A stretch of 64,000 bases of DNA, from contig NZ_DAHVNP010000063.1 in NCBI RefSeq assembly GCF_027319265.1, positions 1 through 64,000 on the forward strand, read 5' to 3'. Origin of the DNA: Ferrimicrobium sp. GTDB taxonomy: Bacteria > Actinomycetota > Acidimicrobiia > Acidimicrobiales > Acidimicrobiaceae. Below are positions 54,935-63,406 of the stretch, piece after piece (position 1 is the first letter of the stretch; each line of letters starts with the position of its first letter). Made by a program: the position numbers and the translations under genes. A model generated the notes under the pieces. The model saw nothing but the letters and a program-made list of their open reading frames with translations, ran no database searches and was not told where the DNA came from.

Positions 54935-56344
54935 TTAACAGACACCCTCCATTGCCGAACCTCCGGCCGAGAAGACATCAGCGAGAAAACTGATAATCCG
55001 CTCCATCCGGATGATGCCAACAGGCTCGCGTTGCTCACCAACGCAGACGATGGGATCGAAACGAGTAGCTACCGGACGATTGATCGCCCGCACCGCTACC
55101 TCTCGAATCCCCTCCTCCGGATGGGCCACCATGGGTGTGACCAATACGCGCCATCCGCCCAGATCAGGAACGAGCACGCGAACAAGCTCATGATTGCGCC
55201 CGACGACACAGACTGCGAGCTTTTCGCAGGTATCACCAGCAGCGACGGGACTCGTCGCCCTATCCACCGGCGAGGTCGGGCTGGACTCGACGAGTGTCTC
55301 GGCCTTGACCAGAACGGGATCCATCAGCATCGAGAGGCAATCGACCCGGGCGCGACGTGAGTCGTGATAGGAGCGCAACCATTCAGCGAGGTCGGCCCGT
55401 AAGGGTTCTGGCTGTCGTGCCGGGCGACCAATCACCCATCCCTGCACCAACGGCACACCGATCTGCACCACGCGGGCCAACTCCGCTTGGGTCTCGACCC
55501 CCTCCGCCAACAGCCAGCCGTCGAGCCGTCCCACGAAATCGCCGAAGGAGGCGCACATGAGTGCCTTCACCTCGTCGGTATCGATATCGCTCACCAATTC
55601 CCGGTCGAGCTTGACGATATCTGGACGGACCTGCGTGATCATCTGCAGTCCGGCATACCCTGATCCAGCGTCATCCATCGCTATGAGCGCACCACGCGCA
55701 CGCAACCATGTCAGCGAGTCGCGCAGTGCCTCCACATCGAGCACACGGACGTGTTCGGTGAGCTCTACGACGATACCGCTCAGATCCCGATCGAAGACCC
55801 TCCGCAGGATCGGTTGACCGAGCAGATGTGGGCTGACGTTTACCGTGACAAAACAGTCACGGGGTACACGACGACGCTCCTTGAGGGCCCGCGCGAGAAT
55901 CAGAGCCTCTAATTCGGCGCCGAGCCCGATCGCATCTGCCTCGAGGAAGATCTGATCGGGTGTGATCTTCGCGGGAACATCAAAACGAGTGAGCATCTCG
56001 TAACCCACGACTCTCGGCCCAAAGACATTCGCGATCGATTGGAACCGCATCTCAAAGGAACGCTGGCCACTCAAAATTGTGCGGACATACTCGCGCAATT
56101 GAAGAACATCCTGTCGCGTGGTTTCGATGCTCTGAACGGTATCCGTACCTTCGATCACACCAAAACGTGGTCTTCCATTACCCATTCCTAGAACTTCGAC
56201 GCATGGCGTCAAATACTTGACACGCGCCAGGAGCAATCCCAACGAGGTTCGAGGTAGACCCAACCCCAGCCCCTCGAACCTTTGCCAACTGTCGTCGCCT
56301 TGCGCCACCGGTCGCAGCTGCATCGAGTTTTCTTCGACCGGCAA
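54935..56344 (-). CDS. EAL-domain cyclic-di-GMP phosphodiesterase with C-terminal sensor-like domain
   Basis: About 469 aa. An EAL domain spans about residues 98-340. Catalytic positions are intact: Glu in GYEMLTRF, Asn in VNVSPHLL, Glu in ELTEHVRV, both Asp in MDDAGSGYAGLQ, Lys in VKLDREL and Glu in LAEGVET, so it may hydrolyse c-di-GMP. The C-terminal 110 residues resemble CBS-type or related ligand domains found after EAL in some bacteria. There is no GGDEF domain. The N-terminus is uncertain: the frame opens at a TTG (56344), and an ATG at 56185 is an alternative. It is divergent from kgd, 22 bp apart. Confidence 0.8.
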   Translation of the reverse strand: MPVEENSMQLRPVAQGDDSWQRFEGLGLGLPRTSLGLLLARVKYLTPCVEVLGMGNGRPRFGVIEGTDTVQSIETTRQDVLQLREYVRTILSGQRSFEMRFQSIANVFGPRVVGYEMLTRFDVPAKITPDQIFLEADAIGLGAELEALILARALKERRRVPRDCFVTVNVSPHLLGQPILRRVFDRDLSGIVVELTEHVRVLDVEALRDSLTWLRARGALIAMDDAGSGYAGLQMITQVRPDIVKLDRELVSDIDTDEVKALMCASFGDFVGRLDGWLLAEGVETQAELARVVQIGVPLVQGWVIGRPARQPEPLRADLAEWLRSYHDSRRARVDCLSMLMDPVLVKAETLVESSPTSPVDRATSPVAAGDTCEKLAVCVVGRNHELVRVLVPDLGGWRVLVTPMVAHPEEGIREVAVRAINRPVATRFDPIVCVGEQREPVGIIRMERIISFLADVFSAGGSAMEGVC

Positions 56345-56365
56345 AGATGACTAGACTTATAAGGC

Positions 56366-59300
56366 GTGGCAGATACCTTTGAAACTGACTTTGGACCCAA
56401 TGACTGGCTCGTCGAGGAGATGCTCGACCACTACCGTGACAACCCTGAATCGGTGCCACCAAGTTGGCAACAATACTTCAAGAGCCGAAACATTGCACCA
56501 AGGTTCGCCAATTCTACCGTGACCGACGCGGTTGCCACCGAGGGCCGCAACGGCCATGCAGCTGCTGCCAACCCCACCGGGGCCACACCAGCAACCACCA
56601 CCACCGTAGCGCCTGACGATATCGCTCGGAGTCCAGCACCCACGAGTCCAGCAGCCCCCACGAGTCCAGCAGCACCAGTACGCCCGATGCAACCAGCGAC
56701 AAATGGCAACCTTCAAACCTCTTCGCCGACAGATGGCACCACACCGACGCGCACCGCAGCTACCGCAGCTACCCCAGCTACGTCGCCCGTGGACAAGCCA
56801 GTCTCTCCAGAGAGTGTCGACGACGCCACCTTGAGTCCACTCCGCGGAGCCGCCCTCGCCCTCGCGCGCAACATGGATCAATCGCTCACCTTGCCAACCG
56901 CAACGAGCGTGCGCGTGATACCCGCGAAGGCACTCGAAATCAACCGATCCATCATCAACAACCAACTGAGCCGTGAGGGCCGCCCGAAGGTCAGCTTTGG
57001 CCACCTGATCACCTGGGCCATCATCAAGTCACTCACCAAACACCCCAGAATGAACGCGAGCTTCGTGCCCGCAACTGATGGGACTGCGGCCTCGATCCGG
57101 ACCTTCGAACACGTCAACCTCGGCGTCGCAGTCGATATCGTACGACGTGATGGGCAACGAACACTGATGGTACCAGTTTTAAAGAACATCGAATCCAAAA
57201 CGTTCGTTGCGTTTCTCAGCGCCTACGATCAGCTGATCGCCAAGGTCCGCGAGAACCGAGCCACGGTCGACGATTTCCAAGGAGCATCCGTCAGCATCAC
57301 GAATCCCGGGACGATCGGAACCGAACACTCGATTCCACGATTGATGAATGGGCAGGGCGCCATCATCGGCGTTGGTGCCATTGGCTATCCAGTCGAGTTC
57401 GGCGCCGCCGATCCCCGCACCCTAGGTGAGCTTGGAATCTCCAAGACCGTTACCCTCACCTCAACCTACGATCATCGCATCATCCAAGGGGCCGAGTCCG
57501 GTCAGTTCCTGGCCGACGTCGCCGCACTCCTTGAGGGCAAGGAGCACTTCTATCAGGACATCTTCTCCTCCCTCGATGTCGCCTATCCACCGGCGGTCTG
57601 GTCCCCAGACCATGGATCCCTGACTGGGGACGCATCGGAGCGCGCCGAGAAGCAGATCCATGTGCAGACGTTGATCAACAACTACCGCGTACGCGGTCAC
57701 CTCCTGGCTCACCTGGATCCACTCAATCTCGTCAAGCCTACGATGAGCCCGGAGCTAGACCCAGAGACCTACGGACTCACCCTCTGGGATCTCAGCCGTG
57801 TATTTCTCACCGATGGTCTCGCGGGCACGACCGAGTCAAGCCTCGCAGAGATCCTGCAGCTCCTTCGCGATAGCTACTGTGGCTCAATCGGTTATGAGTA
57901 CATGCATATCCAGAACCCCGAAGAGAAGCATTGGATACAAAACCGCGTTGAAGGGGTTCATCCGAACCTCTCCAAGGAAGATCAGCTCCGCATCCTCACC
58001 ACCCTCAACGATGCTGAGGCGTTTGAAAAGTTCCTCTCTACTCGCTACATCGGTCAAAAGCGCTTTGGACTCGAGGGTGCGGAGAGTGCCATCGTCTTCC
58101 TCACTGAGGTTCTCAATCAGGGAGTACGCGCCTCCATCACCTCTGCCATACTCGGCATGGCCCACCGTGGTCGGCTCAACGTACTTGCGAACATCGTTGG
58201 CAAGTCCTATCGCATGATCTTTGAGGAGTTCGAGGGCAACCTGGACCCAACATCGGTCCAGGGCTCTGGCGACGTCAAGTATCACAAGGGTTTCGAGGGC
58301 ACCTACTACACCCCCGACGGCACCGCAGTGCCCATCACTCTCGCCTCAAACCCCTCACACCTCGAAGCCGTCGACGGCGTCGTCGAGGGGATGGTGCGTG
58401 CCACCCAAGATCTTCGAGGCAATCTCTTCGAGTTCGCCGTCCTCGGTATTCTCGTACACGGAGATGCCTCATTTGCCGGACAGGGAGTGGTTGCCGAGAC
58501 ACTCAACCTCTCACAACTCCCCGGCTATCGAACAGGTGGAACGATTCACCTGGTCATCAACAACCAGGTAGGTTTCACAACCAACCCCAACGAAGCACGA
58601 TCCTCTGTCTATGCCAGCGACATCGCCAAGATGATTCAGGCCCCGATCATCCACGTCAACGGCGACGATCCCGAAGCGGTGCTTAGAGCTGCGCAGATCG
58701 CCATGGACTATCGGGAAGCCTTCCACAAAGACATCGTGGTCGATATGGTCTGCTATCGACGCCATGGGCATAACGAGGGCGACGAGCCTAGCTACACCCA
58801 GCCGGTGATGTACCGGGTTATTGATACGCAGCCCTCAGTGCGCAAGCTCTACCTTGAACGCCTCGTACGATCCAAAGCTATCACCGTGGAGGAGGGCGAA
58901 CAGGCTCTCGACGCCTATCTCGCACGACTTCAGCAGGCGCTGGTAGAGACTCGAGAGGCGGCACCGCCCAAACCTACCAATCTGCCGGCACCACCACCCC
59001 AAAACGTCGCGGTACAGACCGTCTCGACAGGGGTGATCAAGGAGCGTCTCGACTATGTCGTAGAGATCCTTAACCGCACCCCGGAAGGTTTCACGCTGCA
59101 CCCCAAACTGGCAAAGCAGTTCCAGGCTCGCGCAGAGCTCTATGCCGAAGGTGAGGTCGACTGGGCCCTTGGAGAGGCCTTCGCCTTCGCTACGATCATG
59201 CTCGATGGGCATGACGTGCGTCTCTCCGGCCAAGACTCGCGGCGTGGGACCTTCTCGCACCGCCACGCTGCCCTGTATGACTACGAGACTGGTGCCACCT

Positions 59301-60232
59301 ACCAACCCCTCGCCGCGATACGCGATGACGCCGAGGCGCCAACCGATGGCACTTCGCCTGGTCGCTTCATGATCTACGACTCCTCGCTCTCCGAGTACGC
59401 AGCCATGGCGTTTGAGTACGGCTACTCCTTGATCCACCAGAAGGCACTCACCATCTGGGAGGCGCAGTTCGGCGACTTTGCCAACGGTGCCCAGATCGTG
59501 ATCGACCAGTTCATTGCCGCTGCCCACGACAAGTGGAAACAGGAGTCAGGTCTGACGCTGATGTTGCCGCATGGGTACGAAGGACAGGGTCCGGAACACT
59601 CCTCGGCCAGGCTTGAGCGCTTCCTCTCCCTGGCAGCGGGGCCGAATATGACGATCGCTAACCCGACCAACGCAGCGCAGCTGTTCCACCTGCTGCGAGC
59701 CCAGGTCGAGCGGACCAACCAGCGACCGTTGATCATCCTCACGCCAAAGTCCTTGCTGCGGGCCAAGCAATCGCGCAGCCCAGTCGAGGCGTTCACCAGC
59801 GGATCCTTCCAACCATTAGTAGACGATCCGCATTGGCTGCAGGACTCCGCTGGCCGCTTCGATGTTCGGCGCATCGTTCTCTGTTCGGGCAAGATCGGCT
59901 ACGAAGCCCTCGCTCAGCGGGACCGTACCACCTCAGTTCCTACCGCCGTTGTGCGCGTCGAGCAGCTCTACCCCTGGCCAGAGCGCGAGATCACCGAGTT
60001 GATCGAGAGCTATCCATCAGCGACCGAGCTCGTCTGGTTACAGGAGGAGCCAGAGAACATGGGTGCCTGGCCTTTTGCCCACGCGCGACTGCACCGCGCC
60101 GGTGCACACCGACTGACCCTGGTCCACGTCTCCCGTGTTGCAACCGGATCACCAGCCACCGGGTCAGCAGCGATGCACGCCCTCGAACAGAGCGACATCC
60201 TCGAGCGAGCCGTCTCCAAGCCGCTGAACTAG
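56366..60232 (+). CDS. kgd: Multifunctional 2-oxoglutarate metabolism enzyme (Kgd/OdhA type)
   Basis: 1288 aa. Order of parts: a short E1 N-terminal helix (NDWLVEEMLDHYRDNPESV), a Pro/Ala/Thr-rich linker with repeats (TSPAAP), an E2-like acyltransferase domain with the active His in STYDHRIIQGAESG near 370, then the thiamine-dependent E1 domain (GMAHRGRLNVLAN, HGDASFAGQGVVAE, VINNQVGFTTNP). Such fusions are specific to actinobacteria and act as E1/E2 of the 2-oxoglutarate dehydrogenase complex or as a decarboxylase. No lipoyl domain is fused, as usual. The start is GTG at 56366, with TAGACT eight bases before it, so the message may be nearly leaderless. Confidence 0.96.
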   Translation: MADTFETDFGPNDWLVEEMLDHYRDNPESVPPSWQQYFKSRNIAPRFANSTVTDAVATEGRNGHAAAANPTGATPATTTTVAPDDIARSPAPTSPAAPTSPAAPVRPMQPATNGNLQTSSPTDGTTPTRTAATAATPATSPVDKPVSPESVDDATLSPLRGAALALARNMDQSLTLPTATSVRVIPAKALEINRSIINNQLSREGRPKVSFGHLITWAIIKSLTKHPRMNASFVPATDGTAASIRTFEHVNLGVAVDIVRRDGQRTLMVPVLKNIESKTFVAFLSAYDQLIAKVRENRATVDDFQGASVSITNPGTIGTEHSIPRLMNGQGAIIGVGAIGYPVEFGAADPRTLGELGISKTVTLTSTYDHRIIQGAESGQFLADVAALLEGKEHFYQDIFSSLDVAYPPAVWSPDHGSLTGDASERAEKQIHVQTLINNYRVRGHLLAHLDPLNLVKPTMSPELDPETYGLTLWDLSRVFLTDGLAGTTESSLAEILQLLRDSYCGSIGYEYMHIQNPEEKHWIQNRVEGVHPNLSKEDQLRILTTLNDAEAFEKFLSTRYIGQKRFGLEGAESAIVFLTEVLNQGVRASITSAILGMAHRGRLNVLANIVGKSYRMIFEEFEGNLDPTSVQGSGDVKYHKGFEGTYYTPDGTAVPITLASNPSHLEAVDGVVEGMVRATQDLRGNLFEFAVLGILVHGDASFAGQGVVAETLNLSQLPGYRTGGTIHLVINNQVGFTTNPNEARSSVYASDIAKMIQAPIIHVNGDDPEAVLRAAQIAMDYREAFHKDIVVDMVCYRRHGHNEGDEPSYTQPVMYRVIDTQPSVRKLYLERLVRSKAITVEEGEQALDAYLARLQQALVETREAAPPKPTNLPAPPPQNVAVQTVSTGVIKERLDYVVEILNRTPEGFTLHPKLAKQFQARAELYAEGEVDWALGEAFAFATIMLDGHDVRLSGQDSRRGTFSHRHAALYDYETGATYQPLAAIRDDAEAPTDGTSPGRFMIYDSSLSEYAAMAFEYGYSLIHQKALTIWEAQFGDFANGAQIVIDQFIAAAHDKWKQESGLTLMLPHGYEGQGPEHSSARLERFLSLAAGPNMTIANPTNAAQLFHLLRAQVERTNQRPLIILTPKSLLRAKQSRSPVEAFTSGSFQPLVDDPHWLQDSAGRFDVRRIVLCSGKIGYEALAQRDRTTSVPTAVVRVEQLYPWPEREITELIESYPSATELVWLQEEPENMGAWPFAHARLHRAGAHRLTLVHVSRVATGSPATGSAAMHALEQSDILERAVSKPLN

Positions 60233-60260
60233 CAGGTCAACGGATCTACCCGTAAGTCCT

Positions 60261-61034
60261 TTAACGGTCCTGGATTTTTAATTGCTGGCCCAAGACCTCA
60301 ACAAGCGCGTCTGGACTGGTCAGGTGAGCCCCGTGGCGCGAGTTGCGCACGCAATAGGTAGTGGCTTCAGTCGCCGTTACAAGTCTGGCCAACCCCAACT
60401 GATGATGGCTGGAGGGACGCGAGGAGATTCCAGCGACCACGTCGGTCTTAATAGCATCGAGGTCAAAGCGCACTGCTCCATCGACGAGTTGCCCCAGCTC
60501 AAGAATAAAGGCCGCTCCCTCAGCCCGTCGCAAAGCCTTGGTGCGTTCTGGCAGGAGCTCCCAAGTCGCGTCGGAGATCATCCGTCGCAGGAATCTCTCG
60601 GCCACCGCCTCGGATCGTTCGGGAGGGACTCGGCCTAAGGCGGCGTCATGGGGATCGATGTCCCAGCCCTTTCCCCACCAAGCGCCTCCCGGAAGCGGAG
60701 ACTCGAAGGTCGATACGCCAAGGAGATTAGGATGCCCTAGCGATGCCAGCCACAGTGCATAGGTCCCTCCGAGAGAGTGGCCAAAGACGAGCGCTGGCTT
60801 GTCATCGAGAATCCCAACAAGATCCGCCAAATGGTCCTCAGCCCCAGCCGGTGCAACATCGATCGAATGCGCATAGCCCGCCCGATCCCAGATGACCACC
60901 TCGATCGAGGGAAGCAACTTAGCGAGCGCACGAAAAGAGTTGCCTCGATCCATTGCACCATGGATGGTCACCACCCGAGGGGCAGATGCGTCCTGATTCA
61001 GAATCTCTACGTGAATTGATCGTCTAGGGGGCAT
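60261..61034 (-). CDS. Alpha/beta-fold hydrolase
   Basis: About 257 aa. The oxyanion region VTIHGAMDRGNSF and the nucleophile elbow FGHSLGGTYAL are clear; a C-terminal His in NSRHGAHLTSP is a likely third member of the triad. The substrate is unknown. I use the ATG at 61034; the upstream ATG at 61043 is equally possible, and the long extension to 61190 would cross into the promoter of the divergent gene. TAGGAT seven bases before the start suggests a nearly leaderless promoter. It converges on kgd with 28 bp between stops. Confidence 0.8.
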   Translation of the reverse strand: MPPRRSIHVEILNQDASAPRVVTIHGAMDRGNSFRALAKLLPSIEVVIWDRAGYAHSIDVAPAGAEDHLADLVGILDDKPALVFGHSLGGTYALWLASLGHPNLLGVSTFESPLPGGAWWGKGWDIDPHDAALGRVPPERSEAVAERFLRRMISDATWELLPERTKALRRAEGAAFILELGQLVDGAVRFDLDAIKTDVVAGISSRPSSHHQLGLARLVTATEATTYCVRNSRHGAHLTSPDALVEVLGQQLKIQDR

Positions 61035-61126
61035 AGCACCCATCCTATTGGATGGCCTGGGGATCCACCCAAGAAACAGAAGTGCAGGTACCAGCGGGGA
61101 CCGCGCCTTGGTCAGGGGAATTTGGC

Positions 61127-61141
61127 TAGAGTGATGGCATG
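61127..61141 (+). promoter_or_regulatory. Candidate leaderless promoter of the PaiB-like gene
   Basis: TAGAGT at 61127-61132, six bases, then ATG at 61139. No Shine-Dalgarno sequence is present. Confidence 0.45.
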
Positions 61142-61774
61142 TCGCCAGCAAGAATCTTTTACACCGATAACGTACCGACGCTCCTCGCAATGGCCGAGGA
61201 GTATCCCTTTGGAGATCTGATCACCGTTGGCCCTACGGGACCAATGACCACTGCCCTGCCCCTACTCGTGATGCGCGAAAGAGAAGAGCTACTGATCAAG
61301 GGGCACCTCACTCGCACTAACCCCCAGTGGCGCCAATCACGACCTGAGTTTGCGGCGATGGCCGTCTTTCGTGCCGAACATGGCTATGTGTCACCGAGAT
61401 GGTATCAGAGCACCGCCGCAAACCAACAGCACGTGCCGACCTGGAACTACTCACGGGTTGAGGCGACCGGCTCGGTGGAGTTCTTCGACGATGCACAAGA
61501 ATTGCTGGGGTTAGTCACGACACTCACGGCGCGTTTTGAACCTCCCGCCCCGACTGGTTGGAGCCCCGATCGGAGTCCGCAAGACTACATCCACAACCAG
61601 CTCAAGGCCATCGTTGGTTTCACCATCACGGTCAGCGAGCTGCGCGGCATCCGCAAACTCTCTCAGAACAAACCGATCGAAGATCGCGAGGCGGTCATCT
61701 CTTCCTTCAGTCAGCTCGGTCAAACCACCCTAGCCACCCGGATGCAGGAGCTCTTAAAGGAGCAAGAAGGCTAA
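61139..61774 (+). CDS. PaiB-family FMN-binding protein
   Basis: 211 aa. The split-barrel flavin-binding fold is indicated by IKGHLTRTNPQWR, the motif YVSPRWYQ, VPTWNYSRVEATGSV and KLSQNKPIEDRE, all typical of the PaiB family, once described as a transcriptional repressor of sporulation and protease genes in Bacillus and more likely an FMN- or heme-linked oxidoreductase or regulator. No DNA-binding domain is visible. The stop overlaps the end of the convergent epimerase gene by four bases. Confidence 0.9.
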   Translation: MSPARIFYTDNVPTLLAMAEEYPFGDLITVGPTGPMTTALPLLVMREREELLIKGHLTRTNPQWRQSRPEFAAMAVFRAEHGYVSPRWYQSTAANQQHVPTWNYSRVEATGSVEFFDDAQELLGLVTTLTARFEPPAPTGWSPDRSPQDYIHNQLKAIVGFTITVSELRGIRKLSQNKPIEDREAVISSFSQLGQTTLATRMQELLKEQEG

Positions 61775-62718
61775 CGGGTCGCGGCGATGAGCCCCCTCAT
61801 CGCCTCCTCAAGCTGGGTAGAGGAGAACGAGAATCCCGAGGCTTCGAGGACGCTAGGGGTAATGCGCTGAGAGACGAGAGCGAGTTCGCGCGCCATCTCC
61901 TTGCCAAGCACGAGTTCTAACGCGGGCGCAGGTACCGTAAAGATCGCCGGACGACCGAGAACTCCGGCGAGCACCTTGGTGAACTCCCGGTTGGTGACCG
62001 GGTTTGGGGCGACGAGGTTCACCGGTCCTCGCACCGTCTCGTGGTCGAGACAGTACTGGATCGCTCGAACCTCATCGGTGAGCGTAATCCAGCTCATGTA
62101 CTGCTCGCCAGTAGCGAGGCGGCCACCGAGGCCAAGCTTGAAGAGTGGCAAAAGACGCCCGAGCAGACCACCCTTCGCATCAAGGACCAACCCGGTGCGC
62201 AACAGCACCACCCGTTTGGCGATCGACTCTCCCATGCGCGCCTCAGACTCCCAGTCAGCGACCACCTTTGCGAGGAAGCCTTTCCCGGGTTCTGACTCCT
62301 CCGTCAGCATTGTGCTCCCCCGGTCTCCATAGATGCCCGAAGCCGACGCAAAGAGCAGCGTGGCAGGAGGTTGCTCAAGGGTCTTGAGCGCCTCCACGAG
62401 CGAGCGAGTCCCATAGACCCGCGAGGCATAGATACGAGAGCGAACCCGCGCGTCCCAGCGATGCTCACCAATTGGCGCACCTGCCAGGTGGATCAGCGTA
62501 TCATAACCCTCCAGAGCGCGAAGATCTCCCTCGCCACCATCGGGGTCAAAGAAGGGAGTGGGAATACTCTCATCAGACTGCGTCTGGTGCATGTCGGCGC
62601 CCCGTCGCTCGGAGGAACCCCGTCGCTCGATCGCCGTCACCTCGTGGCCACTCTCGACGAGCGCGCTTACAAGGGCTGATCCGATCAACCCGTGGCTTCC
62701 TGTCAGTCCAATCCGCAT
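61771..62718 (-). CDS. TIGR01777-type NAD-dependent epimerase-like protein
   Basis: About 315 aa. An extended short-chain dehydrogenase Rossmann fold starts with MRIGLTGSHGLIGSALV (GxxGxxG), followed by DTLIHLAGAPIGEHRW, SASGIYGDRG and MSWITLTDEVRAI. The C-terminal DUF1731-like segment (PAPALELVLGKEMARELALVSQR) is diagnostic for this subgroup, known in E. coli as YfcH. Function is not established; relatives have been linked to cell division in cyanobacteria and plants. The ATG at 62718 follows AAGGA by eight bases. Confidence 0.92.
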   Translation of the reverse strand: MRIGLTGSHGLIGSALVSALVESGHEVTAIERRGSSERRGADMHQTQSDESIPTPFFDPDGGEGDLRALEGYDTLIHLAGAPIGEHRWDARVRSRIYASRVYGTRSLVEALKTLEQPPATLLFASASGIYGDRGSTMLTEESEPGKGFLAKVVADWESEARMGESIAKRVVLLRTGLVLDAKGGLLGRLLPLFKLGLGGRLATGEQYMSWITLTDEVRAIQYCLDHETVRGPVNLVAPNPVTNREFTKVLAGVLGRPAIFTVPAPALELVLGKEMARELALVSQRITPSVLEASGFSFSSTQLEEAMRGLIAATR

Positions 62719-62781
62719 CGCGCACATCCTTCGTTATCGCATCCGTCTCACTCTACAGCAGCACCGAACGACTAAACATTC

Positions 62782-62809
62782 CTCCGGCCCACCCATTGGC
62801 GGGCCGGAG
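62782..62809 (-). terminator. Strong hairpin between hsp20 and the epimerase gene
   Basis: Perfect nine-pair arms CTCCGGCCC/GGGCCGGAG with a ten-base spacer. It lies 17 bp after the hsp20 stop on the minus strand; a short GAATGTTTAG follows, so it is a likely but not ideal terminator. Confidence 0.6.
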
Positions 62810-62826
62810 CATTGCAAGGACTCTCC

Positions 62827-63249
62827 TTAGCCCGCGATCGCGGTCGTCGCCTGCTGATGGTTCACCGCAATCCGTCGCGGTTTCGCCGCCTCGTGGACGG
62901 GGATCGACACCGTTAACACGCCGTCGGCGTAATCGGCTACCACGCCCTGCGGATCCAGATCAGACCCGAGATACAAAGACCGCTCCAGCGAACCACTAAA
63001 GCGCTCGGCCACTACCATCTGTTCGTGATCATCGTGCTTGATCTCACGGTTGGCACGAACTGTCAAGACATTGCGCTCCACCGTCACCTCGAGTCCCTGT
63101 GGGTCGATCCCAGGAAGATCGAACTGCACGACATAGGTATCGTTGACTCGAAATGCATCGACCGGCATTGCCGCCCTCGTATCTCGTTGCACAAGCGACT
63201 GGAACATCCGATCGAACTCCCGGTAAGGATCAATACGCATAACCATCAT
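62827..63249 (-). CDS. hsp20: Small heat shock protein (Hsp20/alpha-crystallin)
   Basis: 140 aa. The alpha-crystallin domain runs from about residue 30 to the end: VVQFDLPGIDPQGLEV, VTVERNVLTVRANRE and the A-x-x-x-n-G-V-L motif ADYADGVLTVSIPV. These ATP-independent holdases stop unfolded proteins from aggregating. The C-terminal anchor is RRIAV, close to the I-x-I/V motif. The ATG at 63249 follows a perfect AAGGAGG. A promoter and an inverted repeat lie upstream; no HAIR (HspR) box is complete. Confidence 0.93.
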   Translation of the reverse strand: MMVMRIDPYREFDRMFQSLVQRDTRAAMPVDAFRVNDTYVVQFDLPGIDPQGLEVTVERNVLTVRANREIKHDDHEQMVVAERFSGSLERSLYLGSDLDPQGVVADYADGVLTVSIPVHEAAKPRRIAVNHQQATTAIAG

Positions 63250-63292
63250 GAACCTCCTTTATCAAGAGCAGCACCACTGCTCACTCCTATCA

Positions 63293-63310
63293 ATGCTGGC
63301 ATCGCAGCAT
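63293..63310. promoter_or_regulatory. Inverted repeat in the hsp20 leader
   Basis: ATGCTG and CAGCAT arms with a six-base spacer, 44 bp upstream of the hsp20 start and just downstream of its promoter-like -10. It could be a regulator site or an RNA hairpin. Confidence 0.4.
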
Positions 63311-63319
63311 CTATTCCCG

Positions 63320-63325
63320 AGTATA
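63320..63325 (-). promoter_or_regulatory. Candidate -10 element of hsp20
   Basis: TATACT on the minus strand (63325-63320), about 70 bp before the start codon. The region 17 bp upstream reads TGTGAA, a poor -35. Confidence 0.4.
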
Positions 63326-63406
63326 CCAGATTTCCTTAGTCGTTCACACTCAAGTTTTGCGATAGATTATGGTTAGGTTTCTTAAGTCGTGAGACAATCT
63401 TTGTCA

